Notes under the pieces: model-generated
Database searches by the model: none
Told to the model about the DNA's origin: nothing
Seen by the model: the letters and a program-made list of their open reading frames with translations, nothing else
DNA from: Clostridiales bacterium
Lineage (GTDB): Bacteria; Bacillota; Clostridia; Oscillospirales; Oscillospiraceae
Direction of reading: 5' to 3'
DNA: 33,123 nt
Assembly (NCBI GenBank): GCA_029265975.1
Contig: JAJUGN010000019.1
Location: 1 to 33,123, forward strand
Made by a program: the position numbers and the translations under genes
Shown: positions 8,244-15,191 of the stretch, one piece after another
How the letters are laid out: each line of letters opens with the position of its first letter
Position numbering within the stretch: the first letter of the stretch is position 1

Positions 8244-9131
8244 TTATTTTAAAATCAGGTCGTCTCTTGCGGAAAGGGGGTAGTATATATTTACGTTAAG
8301 ATAGGAAACGAGCTTTTCCCCGTTTACGAGTATCTGCACCTTCGCGATGCCCGAGATAGCCGTAAGCGTATTGACTATAGAGTATACCGCAAGCTCGCCG
8401 GCCTGCTCGGAATTTGATTTGTTGTTCAGAAATTCCGGAGACAGATTGACGGTGCATATCCCGCCGCTGACAGTCAGCGACAGAAGCGACGTGCCCGAGG
8501 GTATGGCGGCGGAAAGCTCGCCGCCCTGCGGGCCCCTGAGCAGCTCCTGCATGACATAGTGAGCCGCCGGGTGCTCTTTTGCCAGGGTGATTTCGCGGTA
8601 TTCGGAGGCGAGTTTCGTTCCCTTTGAAAAATACAGCTTGATCCTTGCCTCGTAAGGGTTCAGCTTTGTGTTTTCAGTCAGGATGTCCTGGGCCCTGAGG
8701 TTCTTTATGTCGGGAATGTCCCCTACAAATATGGAAACGCTTTCGATCCCCGCGATTCCGCAAAGCGTCATTGCGACGCAGGACCTGGCCACGGCCTTGG
8801 CGCCCAGCGGCATTTCCGCGTAAGTGTCCGACATGACAAGGTTTACCGTGCTTTTCTCGGCGTTGAAGGAGAGGATTTTCACCTCTTCCGGAAAGACCGC
8901 CCTCATGCTGGAATTCGATGGGTTCGCCGACAATGCCTCTACGGCGGCCTTCAGGCTGTCGGCGTTTAGAACGGTCCTTGTTTCGTAGCCTATGGAACGG
9001 CTCCTGTTCTGAACGCTGCTTTCATAGGGATAATAGACGGTTATTGATGAAAAGTCCCTGCTTTCGGCCGCACAGCCTGCCAGTGAAATAATCAAAGCCG
9101 CAAGGATGGCGAAGGCCGCCAGTCTCTTCAT
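8244..9131 (-). CDS. Lipoprotein with two GerMN domains
   Basis: A 295-residue lipoprotein. The signal peptide ends in the lipobox LAGC (17-20), so Cys20 would be lipidated and the protein anchored on the outer face of the membrane. Two GerMN domains follow, about residues 30-145 and 165-285; the second has the typical TSLLSLTVSGGICTVNLSPEF segment. GerMN domains occur in the B. subtilis germination/sporulation protein GerM and in LpqB of Actinobacteria. The start overlaps the histidine-kinase stop by 4 nt, so the protein is translationally coupled to the sensor kinase and may act on it from outside, as LpqB is reported to do with MtrB. That functional link is inference. Confidence 0.88.
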   Translation of the reverse strand: MKRLAAFAILAALIISLAGCAAESRDFSSITVYYPYESSVQNRSRSIGYETRTVLNADSLKAAVEALSANPSNSSMRAVFPEEVKILSFNAEKSTVNLVMSDTYAEMPLGAKAVARSCVAMTLCGIAGIESVSIFVGDIPDIKNLRAQDILTENTKLNPYEARIKLYFSKGTKLASEYREITLAKEHPAAHYVMQELLRGPQGGELSAAIPSGTSLLSLTVSGGICTVNLSPEFLNNKSNSEQAGELAVYSIVNTLTAISGIAKVQILVNGEKLVSYLNVNIYYPLSARDDLILK

Positions 9132-10480
9132 TTTTCATCCGCTCCCTTCTTAAGAAGGGGAAATCTGACGATAAACCTGCTTCCTCCCTCTTCCCTTGAA
9201 CTTGCCTCGACCGTTCCTCCGTACCGAAGGACTGCGTCCCTGACTATCGAAAGGCCGAGTCCGCTTCCGCCCGCCTCTCTGGACCGCGCCTTGTCCACCC
9301 TGTAAAAACGGTCGAAGATAAACGGGAGGTCGTCTTCCGGTATGCCCACGCCTGTATCCTCGGTTATGAGCAGGACATATTCGTCGGTCTTGGCAAGACG
9401 CACCCTGACGCTTCCGCCCCGCTCGTTGTATTTTATTGCGTTTTCAACGAGGTTAAACACAATCTGATGCAGATCGTCCTCGGTGGCGAGCACGAAGCAG
9501 CCCTCGTCAAGTTCATGGTGAATGGTAATCCCGCTGTTTTCGGCAAGCAGATTGAGCATCTGCAGGGACTTCACCACGACTTCTTTCATGTCTATCCTGT
9601 AAGGCTCAGTTTTTTTGCCTCCCTCAAGCTTGCTTATGCTGAGAAGATCCTCGGTAATTTTTACAAGCCGGTCCGCTTCCCTGCCTATATCGTTTACGAA
9701 ATCCCTTATGGTTCCCGTGTCCATTTCGTTTTGCACTATGCTGTCGCTTAAAAGCTTTATTGCGGCAAGCGGGGTTTTAAGCTCATGCGAAGCGTCGGAA
9801 ACGAATCTGCGCCGCATCTCGTCGGTGGTTTTAAGGCGCTCGGCCATGATATTAAGCTCATTGCCGAGCTGCGCCAGCTCGTCCTTGCCCTTAACGTCTA
9901 TAACGTGATCGTAATTCCCCTCGCGGACGGTCTTTATCGCGCTCAGGAGATGGTTTATGCGCTTTGTGAGGACCCACGAGAAGACTATGGCCAGAATAAG
10001 CGAGAAGGCGCAGATGACATAAGAAACCTTCATCATGTTGCTCTGGATGTTTTCTATGAGCGATGCCTGATCCGTGTCAAAATCGTAAAGGTACACGGCG
10101 CCTATCGTAGTTCCCCTGTACCTGATGGGCATGGCCTGGCGGCTCATAAAGGCGCGGTTTTTGAACTCCGAGTAAAACACGTCCTTGTTGTCAAGGGCGC
10201 GGGCGATCTCGGCGAAAACCGCGTACTTGCCTATGCTGGCCTCCGTTCCCGCGGTATCGTACAGGATCCTCGCCTCGGAATCGGTGATTATTATGCGAGT
10301 CAGGTTCACGTCCTGTATCATGCTCATTATCTTGGGCACGTCGTTTGCAGACAGCGTACCGAGCTCCGAAAGCGAGGAGGCGATGATGGAGGCCTGGTTC
10401 TGCATAGAATTCTTCTTCGAGGTGAAAGCGAGGTTCCTCGACATGCTGACCGGATAGGTGTTCATAATGATGAGCAGCAA
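9128..10480 (-). CDS. Sensor histidine kinase (HAMP, HisKA, HATPase), start uncertain
   Basis: Membrane sensor kinase, partner of the upstream OmpR-type regulator. Numbering from the TTG at 10480, it has an extracytoplasmic sensor region (about 10-148), a transmembrane helix (about 151-172), HAMP (about 173-225), a HisKA domain with the phospho-acceptor His232 in SDASHELKTPL, and an ATPase domain with NLVENAIKYN, EDTGVGIP, FDRFYRV and GGSGLGLSIV. The first transmembrane helix is only partly included from this TTG: the same frame reads upstream through FKFAAGYVVLIVLLLIIM into a cytoplasmic-looking head (IKIFDIKNSVQ) without any ATG, GTG or TTG before the regulator stop. The true start may be a rare codon (ATC 10549, ATA 10543 or ATT 10534). 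The gene overlaps the GerMN gene by 4 nt. Confidence 0.85.
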   Translation of the reverse strand: MLLIIMNTYPVSMSRNLAFTSKKNSMQNQASIIASSLSELGTLSANDVPKIMSMIQDVNLTRIIITDSEARILYDTAGTEASIGKYAVFAEIARALDNKDVFYSEFKNRAFMSRQAMPIRYRGTTIGAVYLYDFDTDQASLIENIQSNMMKVSYVICAFSLILAIVFSWVLTKRINHLLSAIKTVREGNYDHVIDVKGKDELAQLGNELNIMAERLKTTDEMRRRFVSDASHELKTPLAAIKLLSDSIVQNEMDTGTIRDFVNDIGREADRLVKITEDLLSISKLEGGKKTEPYRIDMKEVVVKSLQMLNLLAENSGITIHHELDEGCFVLATEDDLHQIVFNLVENAIKYNERGGSVRVRLAKTDEYVLLITEDTGVGIPEDDLPFIFDRFYRVDKARSREAGGSGLGLSIVRDAVLRYGGTVEASSREEGGSRFIVRFPLLKKGADEK

Positions 10481-10550
10481 TACGATAAGGACGACATAGC
10501 CCGCGGCGAATTTGAACTGGACGCTGTTTTTAATATCAAATATCTTGATA

Positions 10551-11231
10551 TTAGTCTTTGAAATAGTAACCCACTCCCCATTTGGTCAGGATCTTGTCCG
10601 GTTCGGCCGGGGAGTGCTCAAGCTTTTCCCTCAGTCTCCTTACATGCACGTCCACGGTCCTGATATCGCCCTGGTAGCCGTAGCCCCAGATAATATTCAG
10701 AAGATTCTCCCTGCTGTATACGCGTCCGGGATTCCTCATCAGCAGCTCTATAAGATCAAACTCCTTCGCGGTGAGCTCAACGGGCTCGCCGTCCTTTTCG
10801 GCGCAGCGCTTCTCCGTGTCTATGGTTATATGTCCGCTTTTGATTACACCGGACTCCTTGCTCTGGCTCTGGATCTGCGAGCGGCGGATAAGGGCGCGTA
10901 TCCTCGCTTTAAGCTCGAGTATGTTGAACGGCTTCGTGATATAGTCGTCGGCTCCGTATTCGAATCCGAGCACTTTGTCCGTATCCTCGGCCTTTGCTGT
11001 AAGCATGATTATCGGAACGGTCGAGAACTGACGTATGCGCATGCAAGCCTCGAGCCCGTCGAGCTTCGGCATCATAAGATCGAGGATGATCAGGTCGAAA
11101 TTGCCGTTTTTTGCTATTTCGACCGCTTCTTCCCCGTCGTATCCCACTTCGACCTTGTATCCCTCTGACTCGAGATTGAATTTAATGCCCTTTACAAGCA
11201 GTTTTTCGTCGTCAACAACAAGAATTTTCAT
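10551..11231 (-). CDS. OmpR/PhoB-family response regulator
   Basis: A 226-residue two-domain regulator. The receiver domain (1-120) shows the acidic pocket VVDDE, the phospho-acceptor Asp51 in IILDLMMPKLDG, the switch LTAK (77-80) and Lys100 in DDYITKPF. The C-terminal winged helix (about 130-226) shows the usual LTAKEFDLIELLMRNPGRVY and RTVDVHVRRLREKLE. It is the cognate regulator of the downstream histidine kinase. AGGTGA precedes the ATG. It is 18 nt after comEA in the same operon. Its targets are not visible; the pair could resemble PhoPR or WalRK, but the sequence does not decide. Confidence 0.92.
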   Translation of the reverse strand: MKILVVDDEKLLVKGIKFNLESEGYKVEVGYDGEEAVEIAKNGNFDLIILDLMMPKLDGLEACMRIRQFSTVPIIMLTAKAEDTDKVLGFEYGADDYITKPFNILELKARIRALIRRSQIQSQSKESGVIKSGHITIDTEKRCAEKDGEPVELTAKEFDLIELLMRNPGRVYSRENLLNIIWGYGYQGDIRTVDVHVRRLREKLEHSPAEPDKILTKWGVGYYFKD

Positions 11232-11249
11232 AAACTTTCACCTGTCCTG

Positions 11250-11654
11250 TCAGTCTGCCGTTATTTGTTGTTTGATCACTTCAAAAGTCTTTTCTCCTAT
11301 GCCGTTTACCTTTTTTATTTCCTCTATGCTTTTGAACCCGCCCGCGGCTTCCCTGTAGGAAATTATGCGTTCGGCGATTGCCGGGCCTATTCCTGGGAGG
11401 GCCTTCAGCTCTTCGGCGCCCGCCGTGTTGATGTTCACTTTTTTTGCTGAAGGCGCGGGCGCGCCTGATGGGGTCAGCAGATAATTAACGCCGGCCGTGG
11501 CGGCGATTTTTTCGCGTTTCAGCTCCGGACCTCCTCCCAGTCTTTGGCTGAAGACGCCAAACACGAAGGCGATCATGACTAAAGCGCCGATTATGAAAAA
11601 AAACTCGGTTTTAAGCAGGGTGATATGCGCCTTCTTCGCAGTATTTTTGCACAC
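11250..11654 (-). CDS. comEA: ComEA-like helix-hairpin-helix DNA-binding membrane protein
   Basis: A 134-residue protein with one N-terminal transmembrane helix (about 17-38), a flexible linker, and a C-terminal tandem helix-hairpin-helix domain (about 72-134) with [19 protein letters not shown] and [11 protein letters not shown]. This is the layout of ComEA, the surface DNA receptor for transformation. It is shorter than B. subtilis ComEA because the linker is reduced. The start is a GTG at 11654 preceded by a G-rich ribosome site. No comEC or other competence gene is in the window, so a role in DNA uptake is inferred from family only. It is the first gene of the operon that continues into the two-component system. 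Confidence 0.8.
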   Translation of the reverse strand: MCKNTAKKAHITLLKTEFFFIIGALVMIAFVFGVFSQRLGGGPELKREKIAATAGVNYLLTPSGAPAPSAKKVNINTAGAEELKALPGIGPAIAERIISYREAAGGFKSIEEIKKVNGIGEKTFEVIKQQITAD

Positions 11655-11681
11655 AATTTTCCGCCCCCAACGGATTGGTTG

Positions 11682-11711
11682 TTGCTTTTAGCGCCCTGTT
11701 TGATATATAAT
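11682..11711 (+). promoter_or_regulatory. Candidate sigma-A promoter of the D,D-carboxypeptidase gene
   Basis: On the plus strand TTGCTT (11682-11687), an 18-nt spacer and a perfect TATAAT (11706-11711). It would give a leader of about 70 nt before the ATG at 11791. The region is shared with the divergent comEA gene. This is a pattern match only. Confidence 0.45.
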
Positions 11712-11790
11712 AAGCAGTAATCTTTGTATTTTGCCCGGTCATATAAATCTATATTTTTGACCATTATAACATATTTTGCGGGAGAATAAC

Positions 11791-13161
11791 ATGAGAATAT
11801 TAAAAATTTTTACATCCCTTGCACTGATACTTATGCTTATGCTCGCGCCTCTTGCTCCGGCACAGGCGCTGTCTAATCCGAACCCCGAAATCCAGGCGAA
11901 AGCCGTGCTCCTGCTCAACGCAGATAACGGGGCGCCGTTGTACTCCTTAAACCCCGACGGCAGGATATATCCGGCCAGCACGACGAAAATAATGACCGCC
12001 CTGCTTGCCATAGAGGCGATAGAAAGCGGAAAGGCCGGCCTCGACGACATGGTGACCGCTTCCTATACCTCTCATGAGGGGCTTACGCTCGACGGAAGCA
12101 CGCAGAACATAGTTCCCGGGGAAAAAATGTCCCTCAGAAATCTTTTATACTGCAATCTTGTCGCCTCGGCCAACGAATCCAGCAATATAATAGGCGAATA
12201 TATAGCCGGCGGAAACATCAGCGATTTTATAGCCAGGATGAACGCAAGGGCCAAAGAACTCGGCTGCACCGGAACCCACTACGCCAATGCCCACGGTCTT
12301 CACGACCCCAATCACTATACGACGGCGTCCGATCTTTACAAGCTTGTAAAGGAGGCTGAGAAGCACCAGCTTTTCCGGGATATCTGCAATACCGTTTCTA
12401 TCGATATCCCCGCCACAAACAAGTCGCCGATAAGGCATCTTGTTACGACCAATTATTTGATCTCGCCGTACAAAACGACATATTACTATCAGTACGCAAA
12501 GGGAATAAAGACCGGCACGACCGACGAGGCGGGCTACTGCTTGGTATCCTCGGCTTCGAAAAACGGCGTGAACCTTATCGCCATCGTAATGGGCGCCCCC
12601 GAAAAGAAGCTGGAAGACGGAACGGATATAAACACAGCGTTTACGGAATCCAAAAGGCTTTACGAGTGGGCTTTCAGCAGCTACAAAATGAGGGATCTCG
12701 TAAGCACCTCAAACCTTATAAAGGAGATACCGGTAAAGCTGGGCAAGGGAGTGAACTCGATAATAGCGAAGCCTCAGTCTAACATCTCGGCGGTCGTTCC
12801 TTCGGACGCCCAGGACTCGGAGTTCACGCGGAACGTCGTCATATACAGCGAACGCGACAAAACGCCGCTCACGGCCCCGGTAAGCGCGGGGCAGGTGGTC
12901 GGGGAAATATCCGTATCCTACAAGGGCAGCGTTGTAGGAACCTCCAAGCTGATTTCAAGCACGTCGGTCGAGGTCTCCGGCTTTCAGTATGCAGTGTATA
13001 AAATAGTTAAGAATCCCGTTCTGCTTGTGCTCTCCATACTTTTAATACTCGCGCTCGTCGTCATTGCGATTTTTGTGATCATAAACAGGCGCAGGCTTCG
13101 CAACCGCGCACGGTACCGCACCCGCGGATACAGCGGAAGGGGCCGCCGAAGGCATTTTTAA
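11791..13161 (+). CDS. dacF: D-alanyl-D-alanine carboxypeptidase (DacF/PBP5 type)
   Basis: Penicillin-binding protein that trims the terminal D-Ala from peptidoglycan stem peptides outside the membrane. The 456-residue product has a signal peptide (1-26), the catalytic motifs SxxK (S63-TTK), SxN (S126-A-N) and KTG (240-242), and a PBP5-like C-terminal beta domain (about 300-400). Instead of the usual amphipathic membrane helix it ends with a true transmembrane helix (about 410-432) and a tail of 24 residues containing 12 arginines. The start at 11791 is chosen from GGGAG eight nt upstream. The gene is divergent from comEA and convergent with the unknown gene at 13429-13980. The gene symbol follows the sporulation-type Firmicute nomenclature and is tentative. 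Confidence 0.88.
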   Translation: MRILKIFTSLALILMLMLAPLAPAQALSNPNPEIQAKAVLLLNADNGAPLYSLNPDGRIYPASTTKIMTALLAIEAIESGKAGLDDMVTASYTSHEGLTLDGSTQNIVPGEKMSLRNLLYCNLVASANESSNIIGEYIAGGNISDFIARMNARAKELGCTGTHYANAHGLHDPNHYTTASDLYKLVKEAEKHQLFRDICNTVSIDIPATNKSPIRHLVTTNYLISPYKTTYYYQYAKGIKTGTTDEAGYCLVSSASKNGVNLIAIVMGAPEKKLEDGTDINTAFTESKRLYEWAFSSYKMRDLVSTSNLIKEIPVKLGKGVNSIIAKPQSNISAVVPSDAQDSEFTRNVVIYSERDKTPLTAPVSAGQVVGEISVSYKGSVVGTSKLISSTSVEVSGFQYAVYKIVKNPVLLVLSILLILALVVIAIFVIINRRRLRNRARYRTRGYSGRGRRRHF

Positions 13162-13170
13162 CTAAAAGGC

Positions 13171-13194
13171 CGCGGAGGGCATATGCCCTCCGCG
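13171..13194. terminator. Perfect 24-nt palindrome behind dacF
   Basis: Arms CGCGGAGGGC and GCCCTCCGCG around ATAT make a fully symmetric 24-nt palindrome 9 nt after the dacF stop. It is terminator-like in position but has no U-run. A near-identical hairpin stands at 13387-13410 on the other side of the repeat element. Confidence 0.65.
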
Positions 13195-13195
13195 T

Positions 13196-13386
13196 CAGAC
13201 TGTCAAAAAAGCCCTTTGTGCTTTTTTGACAAGGGGATTGCATGACGGACGCTCTGCCGCGCCCGTCATGAGAGGTGTCATTTCCGACGTGCACGCCGCC
13301 GGAAATGACAGATTTGACTTTTTCCGCCATTCGCGGCGGAAATTCTGCGAAGCTTTTTTGCTGTAAACAAGTTCTTTGACAAGCTG
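13196..13386. repeat. MITE-like intergenic repeat, copy A (complete, ~191 bp)
   Basis: Non-coding element whose ends are imperfect inverted repeats (CAGACTGTCAAAAAA at the left, the complement of TTCTTTGACAAGCTG at the right). Inside are four hairpins: 13201-13231 (12-bp stem), 13241-13270 (8 bp), 13276-13310 (11 bp) and 13321-13342 (8 bp). Positions 13248-13386 occur again in reverse orientation at 32983-33123 with only 6 substitutions and one 2-nt length difference. No reading frame of note is present. It lies between convergent genes and is bounded on both sides by the same terminator-like palindrome. It is best described as a non-autonomous dispersed element; the class name is inference. 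Confidence 0.85.
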
Positions 13387-13410
13387 CGCGGAGGGCATAG
13401 GCCCTCCGCG
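13387..13410. terminator. 24-nt hairpin behind the unknown gene, twin of 13171-13194
   Basis: A 10-bp stem CGCGGAGGGC / GCCCTCCGCG with loop ATAG. It differs from the hairpin at 13171-13194 by one base in the loop. It directly abuts the end of repeat copy A and stands 18 nt beyond the stop codon of the minus-strand gene at 13429, where it could act as terminator. Confidence 0.65.
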
Positions 13411-13428
13411 TTATTATTCAGTTTGCAC

Positions 13429-13980
13429 TTATTCGGATTTCATCTGGATTTCCAGCTTGTTCAGCGATATGCACATCCCGAAATGGAAGAATATCCTGAC
13501 AAGATCCTTTTCAAACTTAGCCATCAGGTCCTCGCCGTAAGCTTCCCTCGCCTCGTCGTATTCCCATGCGGCGTACGAATATATCTCGTAGAACAGCTCC
13601 TTAATTTCATACTCTCCCTCGGCGACCGTCATCCCCATCAGCCCGTACGAGAGCTGGTCCAGGTCCTTAAGGGGGCAGAGCTCGACGCACATTTCGTAGA
13701 GCCCCCTGGTTTTAAGAGAATTTCTGGCGTAGTTCCAGAAATATGTCGCCGCGATTCCGCCGAAAAAGGAGACGTAAAGGTGCCTGTAAAGCTCGTTTCC
13801 CATCATTCCCACCTTGTCGACTTCATCAGTCGCCCTCGGTATGAACTTTGCGTTTTGGAGGTACAGCTCGGGAATAAACGGCAGATTTCCCGTGCAAAAG
13901 CCTCTTTCCGTGACATATCCGGAAATACCCTTGATAATCTTCTTCTGGAAATCAACCGAAGTTCTTAAATCGCTCAGCAT
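13429..13980 (-). CDS. Conserved-looking hypothetical protein, 183 residues
   Basis: I do not recognise the family. The product is 183 residues, acidic to neutral, mostly helical by inspection, rich in aromatic residues (many Tyr and Phe), with scattered cysteines not in metal-site spacing and no signal peptide or clear transmembrane helix. The start at 13980 follows GAGGGG in a good position; the frame runs further upstream into AT-rich non-coding sequence, which I excluded. It lies downstream of spo0A on the same strand but is separated from it by the spo0A terminator, so it has its own transcription. It is convergent with dacF. Codon use resembles its neighbours, so recent transfer is not suggested. 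Confidence 0.75.
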   Translation of the reverse strand: MLSDLRTSVDFQKKIIKGISGYVTERGFCTGNLPFIPELYLQNAKFIPRATDEVDKVGMMGNELYRHLYVSFFGGIAATYFWNYARNSLKTRGLYEMCVELCPLKDLDQLSYGLMGMTVAEGEYEIKELFYEIYSYAAWEYDEAREAYGEDLMAKFEKDLVRIFFHFGMCISLNKLEIQMKSE

Positions 13981-14050
13981 TATTGCGCCCCTCGCTTCCA
14001 AATATATTTTTATTAATTTAAATATAATACAAATTCCTAAAAATTGCAAC

Positions 14051-14079
14051 AAAAAAAGCCGCTTGAGCGGCTTTTATTT
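14051..14079 (-). terminator. Rho-independent terminator of spo0A
   Basis: GCCGCT (14058-14063) pairs with AGCGGC (14066-14071), extended by A/T pairs on both sides. Read on the minus strand it ends in a run of seven T. It lies about 100 nt downstream of the spo0A stop and could also work in the other direction. Confidence 0.85.
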
Positions 14080-14168
14080 TTAGCAAATTTTACGAAGCTT
14101 TTTTAGTCAAATAGCAAAAACAATCTGCGCTGACGCCGGTGTCGGCCGGCTCCGGAACCGCCCCAGCA

Positions 14169-14951
14169 TCACTTGCTGTCCTTGTTTTTCCTCTGAAGCT
14201 GGAGCCTGTCTGCAATCATTGCGATGAATTCGCTGTTCGTTGGCTTCCCCTTGATATTGGACACGGTGTAGCCGAAGAATTTCTGAAGTATCTCTATGTC
14301 TCCCCTGTCCCATGCCACCTCGATCGCGTGCCGAATTGCGCGCTCGACTCTGGACGGAGTCGTTTCAAACGTCTTGGCAACCTCGGGATAAAGCACTTTT
14401 GTCACGGCGTTAATCATTTCCATGTTGTTGACAGAAAGGATGATCGCTTCGCGCAGATACTGGTAACCCTTGATGTGCGCGGGCACACCGATTTCATGTA
14501 TGACGTCTGTCACAAGGCTTTCAAGGCTCTGCTCTCGCTGGACGCGCGGCGCGCTTTTCATTTCAAACTGAGGCCTTGATTTGCTTACGATTTGCCTTAT
14601 GCGGCTGAAAAGGACATCGATGTCGCAGGGCTTCGCAAGATAAAAGCTTGCGCCCAAAGCCGCGGCCTCTGAAACTACATGTTCGTTTGAAAAATTCGAA
14701 GTTATTATCACGAACGGGCGCCGCTGAAGCTTGTTGAGCCGCTCCATCACGCACAGCCCGTCAAGCTTTGGGAGAATGACGTCCATGAGCAGAACGTCGG
14801 CGCCCAGCTCCTGCGACATTTGCAGAGCTTCCTCGCCGTTCGCCGCCCTTCCCAGCAATTTGAAGTCGTCTTCGAATTTTATCCGGTCCTGTAAGAGTTT
14901 GTAGAAATCTTCTCCGGAATCGGCAACGAGAATTTTGGTTTTTGTGCTCAT
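14169..14951 (-). CDS. spo0A: Spo0A, master regulator of sporulation
   Basis: Phosphorylated transcription factor that commits the cell to sporulation. The 260-residue protein has a receiver domain (about 5-125) with phospho-acceptor Asp57 in [12 protein letters not shown] and Lys107, and the Spo0A-specific DNA-binding domain (about 150-258) with [37 protein letters not shown] and [14 protein letters not shown], which are diagnostic. The start at 14951 follows GGAGGAA. It lies downstream of spoIVB on the same strand, the gene order conserved in spore-forming Firmicutes. The roughly 240-nt upstream gap contains AT-rich promoter-like sequence. Confidence 0.97.
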   Translation of the reverse strand: MSTKTKILVADSGEDFYKLLQDRIKFEDDFKLLGRAANGEEALQMSQELGADVLLMDVILPKLDGLCVMERLNKLQRRPFVIITSNFSNEHVVSEAAALGASFYLAKPCDIDVLFSRIRQIVSKSRPQFEMKSAPRVQREQSLESLVTDVIHEIGVPAHIKGYQYLREAIILSVNNMEMINAVTKVLYPEVAKTFETTPSRVERAIRHAIEVAWDRGDIEILQKFFGYTVSNIKGKPTNSEFIAMIADRLQLQRKNKDSK

Positions 14952-15087
14952 CACATTTCCTCCGTTATTATTGGCGTTTTCCGATCGCCCAAGATTTACA
15001 CTCACGGTGGTAAAACCTGTATTTCTAGTCCGGCTATACCTTTTCCCCACACGACCGTTTTAGCATCACCCGAGCTGCATTGACTAT

Positions 15088-15116
15088 AAATTACCATATC
15101 AAAACAAACTTTGCAA
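15088..15116 (-). promoter_or_regulatory. Possible spo0A promoter
   Basis: In the AT-rich gap between spoIVB and spo0A, the minus strand reads TTGCAA (15116..15111), a 17-nt spacer and TAATTT (15093..15088). The match is weak and no clear 0A box or sigma-H consensus was recognised, so this is only a candidate. Confidence 0.3.
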
Positions 15117-15156
15117 TATCATTTTGGAAAATAATAGAAATAATTTTTAATAATTT

Positions 15157-15186
15157 GCGACGGCGGTCAAAAAAAACCGCCGCCGC
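15157..15186 (-). terminator. Hairpin behind spoIVB
   Basis: On the minus strand GCGGCGGCGG pairs with CCGCCGTCGC (one G-U pair) around an 8-T loop, just after the spoIVB stop. The U-run is inside the loop and not after the stem, so termination is uncertain. Confidence 0.4.
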
Positions 15187-15191
15187 GCATT

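Noticed and set aside
7299-8252. Plus-strand open frame of over 300 codons opposite metY
   Set aside because: metY is complete with all catalytic motifs. The opposite frame has no start signal and an atypical composition.
11748-11775. TATAAT on the minus strand near 11763-11768 as a comEA promoter
   Set aside because: It has an extended -10 look, but no -35 at acceptable distance and it lies over 100 nt from the start. It is left out as too uncertain.
13171-13410. CRISPR-like reading of the two 24-nt palindromes and the spacer between them
   Set aside because: Only two repeats separated by about 190 nt, with a hairpin-rich element between them and no cas genes.
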